This document shows positions 38,869 to 47,383 of a stretch of DNA of 64,000 bases, piece by piece. Position numbers and translations under genes: made by a program. The notes below the pieces were generated by a model. It saw nothing but the letters and a program-made list of their open reading frames with translations, made no database searches and was not told the DNA's origin. Origin of the DNA: Paludibacteraceae bacterium (GTDB taxonomy: Bacteria > Bacteroidota > Bacteroidia > Bacteroidales > Paludibacteraceae); assembly GCA_024405875.1 (NCBI GenBank), contig JAKSOA010000007.1:27863-91862 (forward strand). The letters are read 5' to 3'. Every line of letters begins with the position of its first letter. Position 1 is the first letter of the stretch.

Positions 38869-38903
38869 TAACTGCCGGTTATAGAAACTATAACTGGCAG
38901 TTA
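38869..38903 (+). terminator. Terminator after paralogue 1
   Basis: A 16-bp stem, TAACTGCCGGTTATAG paired with CTATAACTGGCAGTTA (one G-T wobble), with an AAA loop, followed by TAGTTTTTAT. Confidence 0.9.
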
Positions 38904-39014
38904 TAGTTTTTATGTGGTCATAGTTAAATATTGTTAAAGTTTGAGTGTTCATTAGTTTAAGTTATGGCAATGCCGTTACTTTGCAATGAATTAATAACTA
39001 ACAATTTTTTAACT

Positions 39015-40241
39015 ATGAGAAAAATTCTTCTTTTAACAGTTGCGGCTATGCTCTCTTTTGCCGCACTTGCAATGCCATCAGTGGAGCCAACGGTAGGCTC
39101 AATCACACTTGTTTTCCAAATTCCTGAGGGAATGGAATGTGCTCCAACCATACAGTTTGTAGGTGACGCCTCCTCGCCTGCATGGACACCTGGTGATGCC
39201 TCAAACCCGGCGGCTGTTACGGCGGGAGAGTCAGGTTGGTACAAAATTGTTATCTCTGATGCTTATACTATGGGCAAGATTGTGCCGATGAATATTGACG
39301 GAACATCGGGGTGGAAATATCAGGGTAAATACCATCAGGTGGAGGGCTCGGAGGTTCCTTGGCTGACAATTGACGGTGAAGGTGGTGACGGTGAGCACCA
39401 ATTGGTGTTTGCTGAAGGAAAGAGCGGTGGCGTGGCATACCTTAATGTTTTCCAATGGAATGCTGACCCGTGTGAGGCTGCAAACCCTGAGGGTGAGGCT
39501 TCATTCACAGTTTCATTTGAAATTCCTGAATCAGCAGACCCGTCTGAGACAATTGTATATGTTGAAGGAATGGGTGATGGTAAAGATTGGGGGGAACTAG
39601 GCGAATTGCTTTACGATGACCGTTCTGAGTCATTTTCAGGTGCTATAGATGTTCCGGCAGGTTGCTCATATAAATATCTTATTTCTTACAAAGGTCAAGG
39701 CAAAATATATATGAAAGGAGATAATAAATCTATGCCGTATGACCTTATTGCTGAAGATGAGGTTTTGGAGTGGGATAGCGATCCGTGGGTTGAGCCAATA
39801 CCTGGTGGCGTAGGCACATTCTCAGTTACATTCACAGGTGAGTGCCTGCCAAATGCTAAACTTGGAGACAAGGTGTTCATTGCAGGTAACTTTGAAGATA
39901 CTCCGGAATGGGAGAGGGTTTATGAGATGACACAGGCAGGGGAAGGTGAGCCTTGGTCATATGTTGACCTCACATATCCAGATGGCTTCCAGTTCAAATT
40001 TGTTGTTAAGTACAATGATTCAGAGGAAGAGTTGTGGGTTCCTTCAGACAATATCCAATTTGATGAGATGACATACGACTTTGAGTTTGAGGGACCTTGT
40101 CCGACAACAGATGCTGATGAGGTTTCCGCTTTCTCTAAGAACAAGGGTTACAAGTTTTTTGACTCTGACAGCAGGGTGCTGATTGATGTTAACGGAGATG
40201 GTTCTGTTATCAACACTCTGTCAGGTGTTTCTGCAAGGTAA
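39015..40241 (+). CDS. Secreted protein with repeated beta-sandwich domains (paralogue 2)
   Basis: Tandem paralogue of the preceding gene, about 408 aa. ATG 39015 (MRKILLLTVAAMLSFAALAM) gives a proper signal peptide, whereas the upstream in-frame start at 38964 would put 17 odd residues before it. The internal layout is the same: GEASFTVSFEIPESADPS, GTFSVTFTGECLPNAKLGD, VFIAGNFEDTPEWERVYEM. Nucleotide identity with paralogue 1 is very high around 39795-39865 and lower elsewhere. The C-terminus differs (VLIDVNGDGSVINTLSG). Function unknown. Confidence 0.75.
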   Translation: MRKILLLTVAAMLSFAALAMPSVEPTVGSITLVFQIPEGMECAPTIQFVGDASSPAWTPGDASNPAAVTAGESGWYKIVISDAYTMGKIVPMNIDGTSGWKYQGKYHQVEGSEVPWLTIDGEGGDGEHQLVFAEGKSGGVAYLNVFQWNADPCEAANPEGEASFTVSFEIPESADPSETIVYVEGMGDGKDWGELGELLYDDRSESFSGAIDVPAGCSYKYLISYKGQGKIYMKGDNKSMPYDLIAEDEVLEWDSDPWVEPIPGGVGTFSVTFTGECLPNAKLGDKVFIAGNFEDTPEWERVYEMTQAGEGEPWSYVDLTYPDGFQFKFVVKYNDSEEELWVPSDNIQFDEMTYDFEFEGPCPTTDADEVSAFSKNKGYKFFDSDSRVLIDVNGDGSVINTLSGVSAR

Positions 40242-40260
40242 AGCACAGGTGATATAAAAG

Positions 40261-40298
40261 AAAACCAACAATCTCATAGAGGCGGTTGGTTTTTTTTG
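40261..40298 (+). terminator. Terminator after paralogue 2
   Basis: Stem AAAACCAAC / GTTGGTTTT with a 15-nt loop, ending in an uninterrupted T-run of about nine. Confidence 0.9.
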
Positions 40299-40337
40299 TA
40301 TCTTTGTTTTTGGAAAATATTAACAAATTATACTTTA

Positions 40338-40652
40338 ATGGGGAAAAAAGGTTCATTGGCACTTGGCATTCTGAGCGTGCTTTGTCTGGCTGGCTCAATA
40401 TATGTCTGCGTTGTTGAGACTATAACAGAGAATTTTGTGCTGGCTTTAATATTCCTTGGTGCCGCACTCTATTTCTTGTTCCACTACAGGAATTTGGTGA
40501 GGCTTGAAAAGGTAATGGCACAGGAGGAACAGGAACGCAAGGAACGTGAGGAGCGTGAACGCATAGAGCGTGAGCGTATGGAGTTAGAAAATCAAAATAG
40601 TAGGAAAAGTAAAATAGGAGTAATTAAAGATGCACTTAAAAGAAGGTTTTAA
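40338..40652 (+). CDS. Small membrane protein with charged coiled-coil tail
   Basis: About 104 aa from ATG 40338 (MGKKGSLALGIL). Two membrane segments (SLALGILSVLCLAGSIYVCV; FVLALIFLGAALYFLF) are followed by a Glu/Arg-rich helix (ERKEREERERIERERM). The in-frame TTG at 40296 is rejected because it lies in the preceding terminator region. A TATCTTTG box sits at 40299-40306, without a clear -33 partner. I do not recognise a family. It overlaps the PqqD-like gene by 23 bp. Confidence 0.7.
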   Translation: MGKKGSLALGILSVLCLAGSIYVCVVETITENFVLALIFLGAALYFLFHYRNLVRLEKVMAQEEQERKEREERERIERERMELENQNSRKSKIGVIKDALKRRF

Positions 40653-40899
40653 ATTGCACCAACTGGGCAATGAAAGTATTGTAGTGGCAGAGGGTGACGC
40701 CTCACTTGATTACACAAGCATAATATCTCTAAATGAGACAGGTGCCTATATATGGCGGAATATAATTGGCAAAGAGTTTGACGCAGAGTCAATTACAAAA
40801 CTTCTGATTGATGAGTATGATGTTGATGAGGCTACCGCTTCAGATGATGCCTACGCATTTGTTGAGAGTCTGCTTGAGGCGGAACTAGTTAATGAATAA
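40630..40899 (+). CDS. PqqD-family small protein
   Basis: An 89-aa stand-alone PqqD domain (RRE fold). The segments IISLNETGAYIWRNIIGKEF and LLIDEYDVDEATASDDAYAF match the family's 'lN..a..iw..l.g' and 'l...y.v....a..dv..fl' pattern. In peptide-modification pathways such domains bind leader peptides, but stand-alone copies are common in Bacteroidales. No radical-SAM gene is adjacent, so a role in a known pathway cannot be claimed. Confidence 0.85.
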   Translation: MHLKEGFKLHQLGNESIVVAEGDASLDYTSIISLNETGAYIWRNIIGKEFDAESITKLLIDEYDVDEATASDDAYAFVESLLEAELVNE

Positions 40900-40943
40900 T
40901 TAACAATTAGTAATTAGCAATTAGTAATTAGTAATTGGGTGGG

Positions 40944-41750
40944 TTATAGAGGTGATTTGTTTATAATGCCTAATTTCATATCTTCATCTTTTACGGCTTT
41001 GGTTAAAATCTCCTTGAAGTGGTATGCCACAGAGCCTGTGAAACTTACCGTATAGCCATCGGGGTACTGCTTCAGATTACGACGGATAAAACTTACAAAA
41101 GCGTTATAGACAAGCGTTCTGCAATATGCGTTTTCAATATTCTCTGACAGGAATGGGGCGAATGACGCCAGAAACCTGTTGGGGAATTGCTTTCTATATA
41201 CACGGTCAATAATGTCGGCAGCCGTGAGACCATATTTTTTGTTGAATTTCTCACAAATCTCCGTAGGAGCCTGATTTTTTAGAATATCCGCAATCAGAAG
41301 TTTGCCAAGCACAGCGCCGCTGCCCTCATCGCCCAAGATGAAGCCGAGAGGGGAGACATTCCTTGCAATCTTTTCACCGTCCCATAAACAGGAGTTGGAG
41401 CCTGTGCCAAGTATGCAGGCAATGCCAGCCTCGCTGCCGCACAGAGCCTTTGCAGCACCTGTCAGGTCTGTGTCAACAGTTATGGATGCGTTTTTGAATA
41501 TGGTTTTCAGAGCCTCCGCCACAATGGGTGATTTCTCCTTTGTACAGCCGGCACCATAAAACTCAATGGATTCAACTTTTGAAGTATCCGCTATTTCAGG
41601 CAAAAGTTGTTTTGTCAGTGTGGAGACTATATCATCTGTTGTCTGATAGAATGGATTGATTCCGTCTGTCAGAACAAACCTGTTTTCGCTCTCTTCTGAT
41701 GTCAGAGCGAATTTTGTTTTGGTTGACCCGCTGTCCACAACTATTTTCAT
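40944..41750 (-). CDS. BadF/BadG-type ATPase, N-acetylglucosamine kinase-like
   Basis: A 268-aa sugar-kinase-fold (ASKHA) protein. The phosphate-1 loop DSGSTKTKFAL, the DTDLTGAAKALCG segment and phosphate-2 region ILGTGSNSCLWDG and the adenosine loop FTGSVAYHF are present. The family includes GlcNAc/glucosamine kinases and benzoyl-CoA reductase activators; the kinase role is preferred because no reductase genes are nearby. It is divergent from lplA. Confidence 0.85.
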   Translation of the reverse strand: MKIVVDSGSTKTKFALTSEESENRFVLTDGINPFYQTTDDIVSTLTKQLLPEIADTSKVESIEFYGAGCTKEKSPIVAEALKTIFKNASITVDTDLTGAAKALCGSEAGIACILGTGSNSCLWDGEKIARNVSPLGFILGDEGSGAVLGKLLIADILKNQAPTEICEKFNKKYGLTAADIIDRVYRKQFPNRFLASFAPFLSENIENAYCRTLVYNAFVSFIRRNLKQYPDGYTVSFTGSVAYHFKEILTKAVKDEDMKLGIINKSPL

Positions 41751-41838
41751 AATAATAACCGGTGTTTTTTTATGTTGAAATTTTACACTGCGAAAATAGC
41801 ATATTTTTTTCTATTGTTAATAAGTTAACTTGAAATAG

Positions 41839-41870
41839 TTTGTGGGCGTAGGTCAAACTATCTAATTTTG
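41839..41870 (+). promoter_or_regulatory. Promoter of lplA
   Basis: TTTG (41839-41842), 20-bp spacer, TAATTTTG (41863-41870): an exact match. Only 7 bp separate the -7 box from the ATG, so the mRNA may have almost no leader. Confidence 0.8.
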
Positions 41871-41877
41871 TATAATT

Positions 41878-42876
41878 ATGGAGCATAGTGTTGAAAAGCC
41901 TGTACTACTTATTCAAGCCGCTGATTTAGAGCCATATAGTAATCTTGCTGTGGAGGGTTTGTTGCTTGAGAGTCTTGCACCGTACAGTAATGCGCTCTAT
42001 CTTTGGCAAAATGAGAACACAGTGGTCGTGGGTGTTAATCAGAACGCATACGCGGAGGTGGCACCAGGCTTCAAAGGTTATGTGACACGCCGTCTGTCAG
42101 GTGGCGGTGCCGTTTACCACGATGCCGGGAATCTGAACTTTACTTTTGTTTCTGAAAGAGGTTGCTATTCTGTTGATAAGAACAAGCGGATATTGCTAAA
42201 CGCCTTGCGTTCACTTGGCTTTGACGCCCGGTTTTCGGGGCGAAATGACCTGCTTATTGACGGCAGAAAGATTTCAGGGCAGGCATACTGCTTAAGACCT
42301 GAAGCCTGCTATCATCACGGTACCATATTGATAAACAGCAATGTGGAACGCATACAGGCGGCACTGAGACCATCTGAGGGCAAGTTGAAATCAAAAGGAG
42401 TGGCTTCGGTCGCCTCAAGAGTAGGAAATCTGGTTGACTGGAACCCCTCAATAACGGTAAATGAGGTGCGTGAGGCTGTAGCAAAGTCCTTTACAGATTT
42501 CTATAAAGGTTGCAGGGTTGATTACAAGAGTGTTGATTACACAAATCCAAGGTTGCGGGAGTTGGCAAGTAAGATGGCGTCAGATGAATGGGTGTGGGGA
42601 CGCAGTCCGTCAATGACAAATACAGTTACCCGTAGGTTTGAGTGGGGTGAGGTGACCATTAATTATGAGACTAAAGGAGACAGAGCCGTTAGCGTTGAGG
42701 TCTTCTCTGATGCGTTAGACACGGCTTTGCCAGGTAAACTCAGACAGACGCTGTTGGAAACACCAGTACACGAGTGGTATGAATTAATTGAAAGGAGAAA
42801 ATTTATGTTTGAAACCAGACACACTATAACGCCCCGTGAAGCAGAACCACGTACAAAACGAGGCACGAACAGTTAG
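41878..42876 (+). CDS. lplA: Lipoate--protein ligase A
   Basis: Attaches lipoate to carrier proteins such as GcvH, encoded downstream. Motifs RRLSGGGAVYHD and GRNDLLIDGRKISGQA match the ligase family, and the C-terminal accessory domain (about residues 235-332) is present. At 332 aa it is close to E. coli LplA. A strong promoter lies 7 bp upstream. A terminator-like hairpin touches its stop codon, so it may be transcribed apart from lpdA. Confidence 0.93.
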   Translation: MEHSVEKPVLLIQAADLEPYSNLAVEGLLLESLAPYSNALYLWQNENTVVVGVNQNAYAEVAPGFKGYVTRRLSGGGAVYHDAGNLNFTFVSERGCYSVDKNKRILLNALRSLGFDARFSGRNDLLIDGRKISGQAYCLRPEACYHHGTILINSNVERIQAALRPSEGKLKSKGVASVASRVGNLVDWNPSITVNEVREAVAKSFTDFYKGCRVDYKSVDYTNPRLRELASKMASDEWVWGRSPSMTNTVTRRFEWGEVTINYETKGDRAVSVEVFSDALDTALPGKLRQTLLETPVHEWYELIERRKFMFETRHTITPREAEPRTKRGTNS

Positions 42877-42898
42877 CCTACGGAGTAGGCGTATTTTT
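42876..42898 (+). terminator. Terminator at the lplA stop codon
   Basis: Stem GCCTAC / GTAGGC with a GGA loop, followed by GTATTTTT. The first base of the stem is the last base of the lplA stop codon. Confidence 0.8.
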
Positions 42899-42997
42899 GT
42901 GAGTCTCCGAAGTTTTGTGTGGTTGTGCGAGGGATATAGGGCGTTCGGAAAGGTGTGAATGGTGAGAACATAAATTTAACAGGTTCAAAGAAAAAAT

Positions 42998-44299
42998 ATG
43001 AAAATACTAGTAATTGGAGCAGGACCTGCAGGGTATGTGGGTGCGTTGAAGGCGGCGAAACTCGGCTTTGAGGTTACGCTTGTGGAGAAGGCGTCTCTTG
43101 GAGGCACCTGTCTTAATCGTGGCTGCATTCCTACAAAGTCACTGCTTCAGGCTGCCAGCGTTTATGAGAATATAATGGTTCAGTCAAAAGTGTGGGGCAT
43201 TGACGTACCAGAGGCAAACGTTGATTTTGAGAAGGTATATGCTCAGAAAAACGCCATCGTGGAACAGTTGCAGAAGGGAATAGCGATGCTTCTTAAAAAT
43301 GCGGGAGTTGAAGTTATATATGGCACAGCACAGGTTGTTGAAGAGGGAAAGGTAAGGATTCAGGAGAGTGGAGATGAGATTAATGCGGATAAGATTCTTG
43401 TATGCACAGGCTCTGTTACGGCACGCCTTCCTATTGAGGGAATAGAGAACGCACTCAGTAGTGATGATGTGCTTTCGGCTCCTGTACCAGGCAAAAGCAT
43501 TGCTATAATAGGCGGAGGTGTCATTGGCGTTGAGTTATCACTTTTCTTTGTGAGGTTTGGTTGCGAAGTAACTATATATGAGTTCCAAAATGCTTTAGTC
43601 GCTATGATGGATACTGATATTTCAAAACAATTACTAATGCAACTGAAAAGAGCAGGTGTCAAGGTGCAGTTACAGGCCGCGGTGAGCAAAATATCGCCTA
43701 TAGACGGAGGGTTTGACATTGATGCTGTTATAAAGGAGAAACCACACACAGCACACTATGATTCTGTAATTGCTTGTGTGGGTCGTAAGCCCTACAGGGG
43801 TGATGTGCTGGCATCGGGGGTGGAAGAGTCAGAGAATATAGCATTTGCAGGCGATGCGGCTGGAGGCATACAACTCGCTCACTTTGCATCAGCACAGGCT
43901 GTAAGCATAATTGAGAAGTGGGCTGGCTTGGAACCTAAATGTCGCATGGATATTGTGCCACAGTGCATATACACCTCTCCGGAGGCTGCGTCGGTGGGTA
44001 AGCGAGAGCAGGATTGCACAGAACCTGTGAAAATAGGAATGTACCGTATAAACGGCAACGGGAAAGCACTCATTATGGGAGAGAACAGCGGCTTTGTCAA
44101 GATAATCTCAGATGCGGCATCGGGGAAGGTGACGGGAGCCCATATAGTAGCCCCGCACGCCACCGATATTATAGGCGAACTTGCCGTGGCAATAGCAAAC
44201 GGCTTGACAACAGATGAGATAGGTAGCGTTATTCACGCCCATCCCACAGTGTCAGAATCAATTATAGAAAGTATTAACAATTTAATAAATGAGAAATGA
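42998..44299 (+). CDS. lpdA: Dihydrolipoyl dehydrogenase
   Basis: L-protein of the glycine cleavage system; reoxidises the lipoyl arm using NAD. The redox disulfide motif GGTCLNRGCIPTKS follows the FAD loop VIGAGPAGYVG. A second nucleotide loop, IAIIGGGVIGVEL, and the C-terminal HAHPTVSESI with the catalytic His-Glu pair are present. At 433 aa it is somewhat shorter than typical E3 proteins but complete. The stop lies within an inverted repeat (44291-44334). Confidence 0.95.
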   Translation: MKILVIGAGPAGYVGALKAAKLGFEVTLVEKASLGGTCLNRGCIPTKSLLQAASVYENIMVQSKVWGIDVPEANVDFEKVYAQKNAIVEQLQKGIAMLLKNAGVEVIYGTAQVVEEGKVRIQESGDEINADKILVCTGSVTARLPIEGIENALSSDDVLSAPVPGKSIAIIGGGVIGVELSLFFVRFGCEVTIYEFQNALVAMMDTDISKQLLMQLKRAGVKVQLQAAVSKISPIDGGFDIDAVIKEKPHTAHYDSVIACVGRKPYRGDVLASGVEESENIAFAGDAAGGIQLAHFASAQAVSIIEKWAGLEPKCRMDIVPQCIYTSPEAASVGKREQDCTEPVKIGMYRINGNGKALIMGENSGFVKIISDAASGKVTGAHIVAPHATDIIGELAVAIANGLTTDEIGSVIHAHPTVSESIIESINNLINEK

Positions 44300-44334
44300 G
44301 AAAGGAGAAAGGAAAGTTATATTTCTCATTTCTC
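44291..44334 (+). repeat. Stop-codon-spanning inverted repeat at the lpdA 3' end
   Basis: Arms GAGAAATGAGAAA (44291-44303, containing the last two codons and stop of lpdA) and TTTCTCATTTCTC (44322-44334). An alternative pairing GGAGAAAGG / CCTTTCTCC overlaps it. Possible attenuator before gcvT. Confidence 0.7.
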
Positions 44335-44359
44335 CTTTCTCCACTCTCCTTTAAAAATT

Positions 44360-45433
44360 ATGAAGACCCCTCTTTTTGACACACACGTTGCCTCAGAAGG
44401 CAGAATTGTTGAGTTTGGCGGCTTTGAGTTGCCTGTACAGTATGAGAAAACCGGTATCAAGGCAGAACATACTGCGGTACGAGAGAGCGTAGGTATGTTT
44501 GACGTATCCCATATGGGAGAGTTTCTTATGTCAGGGCCTGATGCAGAGTCAGAACTTAACTATTTGGTTAGCAATCAAGTGGTTGGGCTGCCTGTGGGCA
44601 AGGTTCTTTACTCACTGCTTTGTAATGAGGACGGAGGCATAGTAGATGACCTTTTAATATATAAGCGTGCTGAGAACAGTTACCTGATTGTGGTTAACGC
44701 CTCAAACACAGAGAAAGATTTTGAATGGATGAAATCACACCTGCGTAAGAGCGTTAAGTTTGAGAATATCTCCGCTAAAATAGGTCAGATTGCAATTCAG
44801 GGACCTAAGGCTGTTGATGTGGTCCGCCGTCTCTACCCCGATGTTGACAAACTTCATAACTACACATTCTTTGAGACTGAGTATGAGGGAGGCTGGTGTG
44901 TTGTGTCACGTACAGGTTATACCGGCGAGGATGGTTTTGAACTATATGTTGAGGCTGACAAGGTTGTGAGACTATGGAACCTGCTTCTTGAGACTGGTAA
45001 GCCGGAGGGGTTGATTCCGTGTGGCTTAGGAGCGAGAGACACGCTGCGTTTTGAGGCTGGAATGCCGCTATACGGGCACGAACTAAAAGACAACTATCCT
45101 GCAAATGAAGTCGGACTTAACTTTGCCATTAAGATGGATAAGGGAGATTTCATAGGAAGAGAGGCTATAGCAAACCACGTGGCAGGATTCTGCCGCAGAG
45201 GAATAAAACTGCTTGGAAAGGGTATTGCCCGTGAAGGTAGTGCGGTATATCAAGGCAGCCGTCAGTTAGGTATAGTTACGTCTGGAAACTTCTCTGTTAC
45301 AAACGGCTGTGCACTCGCTATGGTTCGTATTTTCAAAGGTATAGAGGGTAATGTTGAAGTTGAGGTGCGTGGCAAACGCTTTGAGGCGGAGTTTGTTAAG
45401 TTACCGTTTATAGCAAAACAGAATAACAAGTAA
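44360..45433 (+). CDS. gcvT: Glycine cleavage system T protein (aminomethyltransferase)
   Basis: Transfers the one-carbon unit from the aminomethyl-lipoyl arm of GcvH to tetrahydrofolate and releases ammonia. Motifs include [12 protein letters not shown] near the N-terminus, [31 protein letters not shown] and [14 protein letters not shown] (with the folate-site residues). The 357-aa length is normal. It is part of an lpdA-gcvT-gcvH-gcvPA-gcvPB run. Confidence 0.97.
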   Translation: MKTPLFDTHVASEGRIVEFGGFELPVQYEKTGIKAEHTAVRESVGMFDVSHMGEFLMSGPDAESELNYLVSNQVVGLPVGKVLYSLLCNEDGGIVDDLLIYKRAENSYLIVVNASNTEKDFEWMKSHLRKSVKFENISAKIGQIAIQGPKAVDVVRRLYPDVDKLHNYTFFETEYEGGWCVVSRTGYTGEDGFELYVEADKVVRLWNLLLETGKPEGLIPCGLGARDTLRFEAGMPLYGHELKDNYPANEVGLNFAIKMDKGDFIGREAIANHVAGFCRRGIKLLGKGIAREGSAVYQGSRQLGIVTSGNFSVTNGCALAMVRIFKGIEGNVEVEVRGKRFEAEFVKLPFIAKQNNK

Positions 45434-45503
45434 GGAAATGAAGGAATCTCTAATTCCTCAAATTCCTAAACAATTAAAATTTATTTAAAATTATATAAAA
45501 ATT

Positions 45504-45872
45504 ATGAAAGTATTGGAAAAATTACAGTATTTGCCTTCACACGAGTGGGTATTGGTAGAGGGTAACAAAGCCAAAGTAGGTATCTCTGATTATGCGCAAC
45601 ACGCTTTAGGTGATGTAGTGTATATTTCACTGCCGGAGGTGGGTGATGAGGTAACTGCCGATGAGTCATTTGCAGATGTTGAGAGTGTAAAAGCCGCTTC
45701 GGAGGTATTCTCACCTGTTTCAGGAACAGTTACAGCCGTTAATGACGCACTTGATTCAGACGCAGGTCTGCTTAATCAAGACCCGTATGAGAATTGGATA
45801 ATTGAGGTTGAGTTCACAGCACTGTCAGAGAACTTGGTTGATGCCGCTGAATATACAAAACTTTGTAATTAA
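45504..45872 (+). CDS. gcvH: Glycine cleavage system H protein
   Basis: Lipoyl carrier that shuttles the aminomethyl group between P, T and L proteins. The lipoylation motif is FADVESVKAASEVFSPVSG, with the lysine in ESVKA modified by the lipoate ligase encoded upstream. At 122 aa it has normal length; the N-terminus KLQYLPSHEWVLVEGN is typical. It is followed by a structured inverted-repeat element before gcvPA. Confidence 0.98.
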   Translation: MKVLEKLQYLPSHEWVLVEGNKAKVGISDYAQHALGDVVYISLPEVGDEVTADESFADVESVKAASEVFSPVSGTVTAVNDALDSDAGLLNQDPYENWIIEVEFTALSENLVDAAEYTKLCN

Positions 45873-45881
45873 TTATATATT

Positions 45882-46021
45882 ATTTCTATATACCCTTTCG
45901 TCGGACTTCAACCCTTTTGTAAAGGGTTTCAGCCCCTCCCATTAGGGTTTGTAACCCTAACGGGTCCCTCCCCCTGTACGACTCCGGGGGTGGAGACGCC
46001 TCCTAAAGGGTATATAGAAAT
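45882..46021. repeat. 140-bp inverted-repeat element with nested hairpins
   Basis: Terminal perfect 17-bp arms, ATTTCTATATACCCTTT (45882-45898) and its reverse complement (46005-46021), enclose two 8-bp hairpins (AACCCTTT-tgt-AAAGGGTT; TTAGGGTT-tgt-AACCCTAA) and a GC-rich stem (CCCCC ... GGGGG near 45970-45991). No open frame is present. It lies between gcvH and gcvPA, and is either a miniature mobile/repeat element or a structured RNA inside the operon. It does not resemble the glycine riboswitch to my reading. Confidence 0.75.
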
Positions 46022-46054
46022 TCTAAATTTTCAATTATCAATTATCAATTGATT

Positions 46055-47383
46055 ATGAATTACACCCCACATACAAATAATGATGAGGCTGCAATGCTTG
46101 CGGCATTAGGGCTGAAGTCAGTAGAGGAACTGATGGACGCCCAGATACCAGAGGAGTTGCGCCTTAAAGGTGGTTTGCCTCTGCCTGAAGGCAAGTCAGA
46201 AATGGAAGTTGAGAGGCAGATGCGTGGCATCGCCGCTCAAAATGTTAAGTTTGACCACATATATCGTGGTGCAGGTGCCTATTATCACTATATTCCTGCT
46301 ACGGTGCGTCATATAGCAACTAATACATCACTGATTTCCGCTTATACGCCATATCAGCCTGAAATCAGTCAGGGTATATTGCAAGCCACATTTGAGTATC
46401 AGACTATGATGTGTATGCTTACAGGTTTGGACGCTTCAAATGCATCGGTTTATGATGGTGCCACAGCGGCTGCGGAGGCTTGCAAACTTGCACTTGACAA
46501 GAAACGTAGGCAGATTTTAGTGTCGGAAGCCATAAAGCCTGAAAATAAAAAGGTTATAGAAACTTACCTGTATCAGATGAATGTTGACCTTCAATACATT
46601 CCAGTAAAAGAGGGGAAAACAGATATTGAGGCACTTAAAGGAATGCTTTCTGAACAGACTGCAGGTGTTTACGTTGAGCAGTTGAACTACTACGGTATAA
46701 TTGAGGATATGAAGGCTGTAGGAGATTTGACAGCACCTCTTAAGGCATTGTTTATTGCAGGTATAAATCCTATAGCAGCGGCAATTCTTCCGTCAGCGGC
46801 AGAGTGTGGGGCTGACATTGCTGTTGGTGAGGCACAGCCACTTGGCTTGTCGCTCTCTTTCGGTGGTCCTTATCTTGGCTTTATGACCGCTAAGATGGAA
46901 CATATCCGCAAGTTGCCTGGCAGAATAATAGGGGAGACTGTTGATAAGAACGGAAAACGCTGTTTTGTTCTCACTTTGCAGGCTCGTGAGCAGCATATCA
47001 AGCGTGAGAAGGCATCATCAAGCATTTGCTCAAACCAAGCAAACTGTGCGATACTTGCTTCAGTATATCTTGCCACAGTGGGTGCCGATGGACTTAAACA
47101 GATTGCGACTCAATGTTGCAGTAAGGCACATTATTTGGCTTCAAAACTGTCAAAACTAAGCGGTTGGAGCATTAAGTATGGAGCGGATTTCTTTATGGAG
47201 TTTGTAACTGAGAGTGAGAATCCTGAAGGTTTGCTTGAGTTCTTGCAGACAAAAGGTATTTTGGGAGGCTTACAACTGTCAGATAAAGAGATACTTTGGT
47301 GCGTGACAGAGATGGCTTCCAAAGATGATTTGGATACACTTGTCTCACTAATAGAAAAATATGGGAAAGGAGGTTCAAAATGA
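46055..47383 (+). CDS. gcvPA: Glycine dehydrogenase (decarboxylating) subunit 1
   Basis: N-terminal half of the split P-protein, which decarboxylates glycine with PLP. Residues such as FDHIYRGAGAYYHYIPATVRH and SAYTPYQPEISQGILQATFEYQ and YDGATAAAEA are characteristic (cited in short pieces here: GAGAYYHYIPATVRH, YTPYQPEISQG, TAAAEA). The ATG at 46055 is preferred to the TTG at 46049. Its stop overlaps gcvPB by 4 bp, so the two subunits are made in a coupled way. Confidence 0.96.
   Translation: MNYTPHTNNDEAAMLAALGLKSVEELMDAQIPEELRLKGGLPLPEGKSEMEVERQMRGIAAQNVKFDHIYRGAGAYYHYIPATVRHIATNTSLISAYTPYQPEISQGILQATFEYQTMMCMLTGLDASNASVYDGATAAAEACKLALDKKRRQILVSEAIKPENKKVIETYLYQMNVDLQYIPVKEGKTDIEALKGMLSEQTAGVYVEQLNYYGIIEDMKAVGDLTAPLKALFIAGINPIAAAILPSAAECGADIAVGEAQPLGLSLSFGGPYLGFMTAKMEHIRKLPGRIIGETVDKNGKRCFVLTLQAREQHIKREKASSSICSNQANCAILASVYLATVGADGLKQIATQCCSKAHYLASKLSKLSGWSIKYGADFFMEFVTESENPEGLLEFLQTKGILGGLQLSDKEILWCVTEMASKDDLDTLVSLIEKYGKGGSK

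Noticed and set aside
40630-40899. PqqD-like protein as part of the CXXX peptide pathway
   Set aside because: It is about 16 kb away, next to no radical-SAM gene, and such stand-alone domains are common in Bacteroidales.
45873-46054. Glycine riboswitch between gcvH and gcvPA
   Set aside because: The sequence does not show the conserved glycine riboswitch core, and its position in mid-operon with terminal inverted repeats fits a repeat element better.
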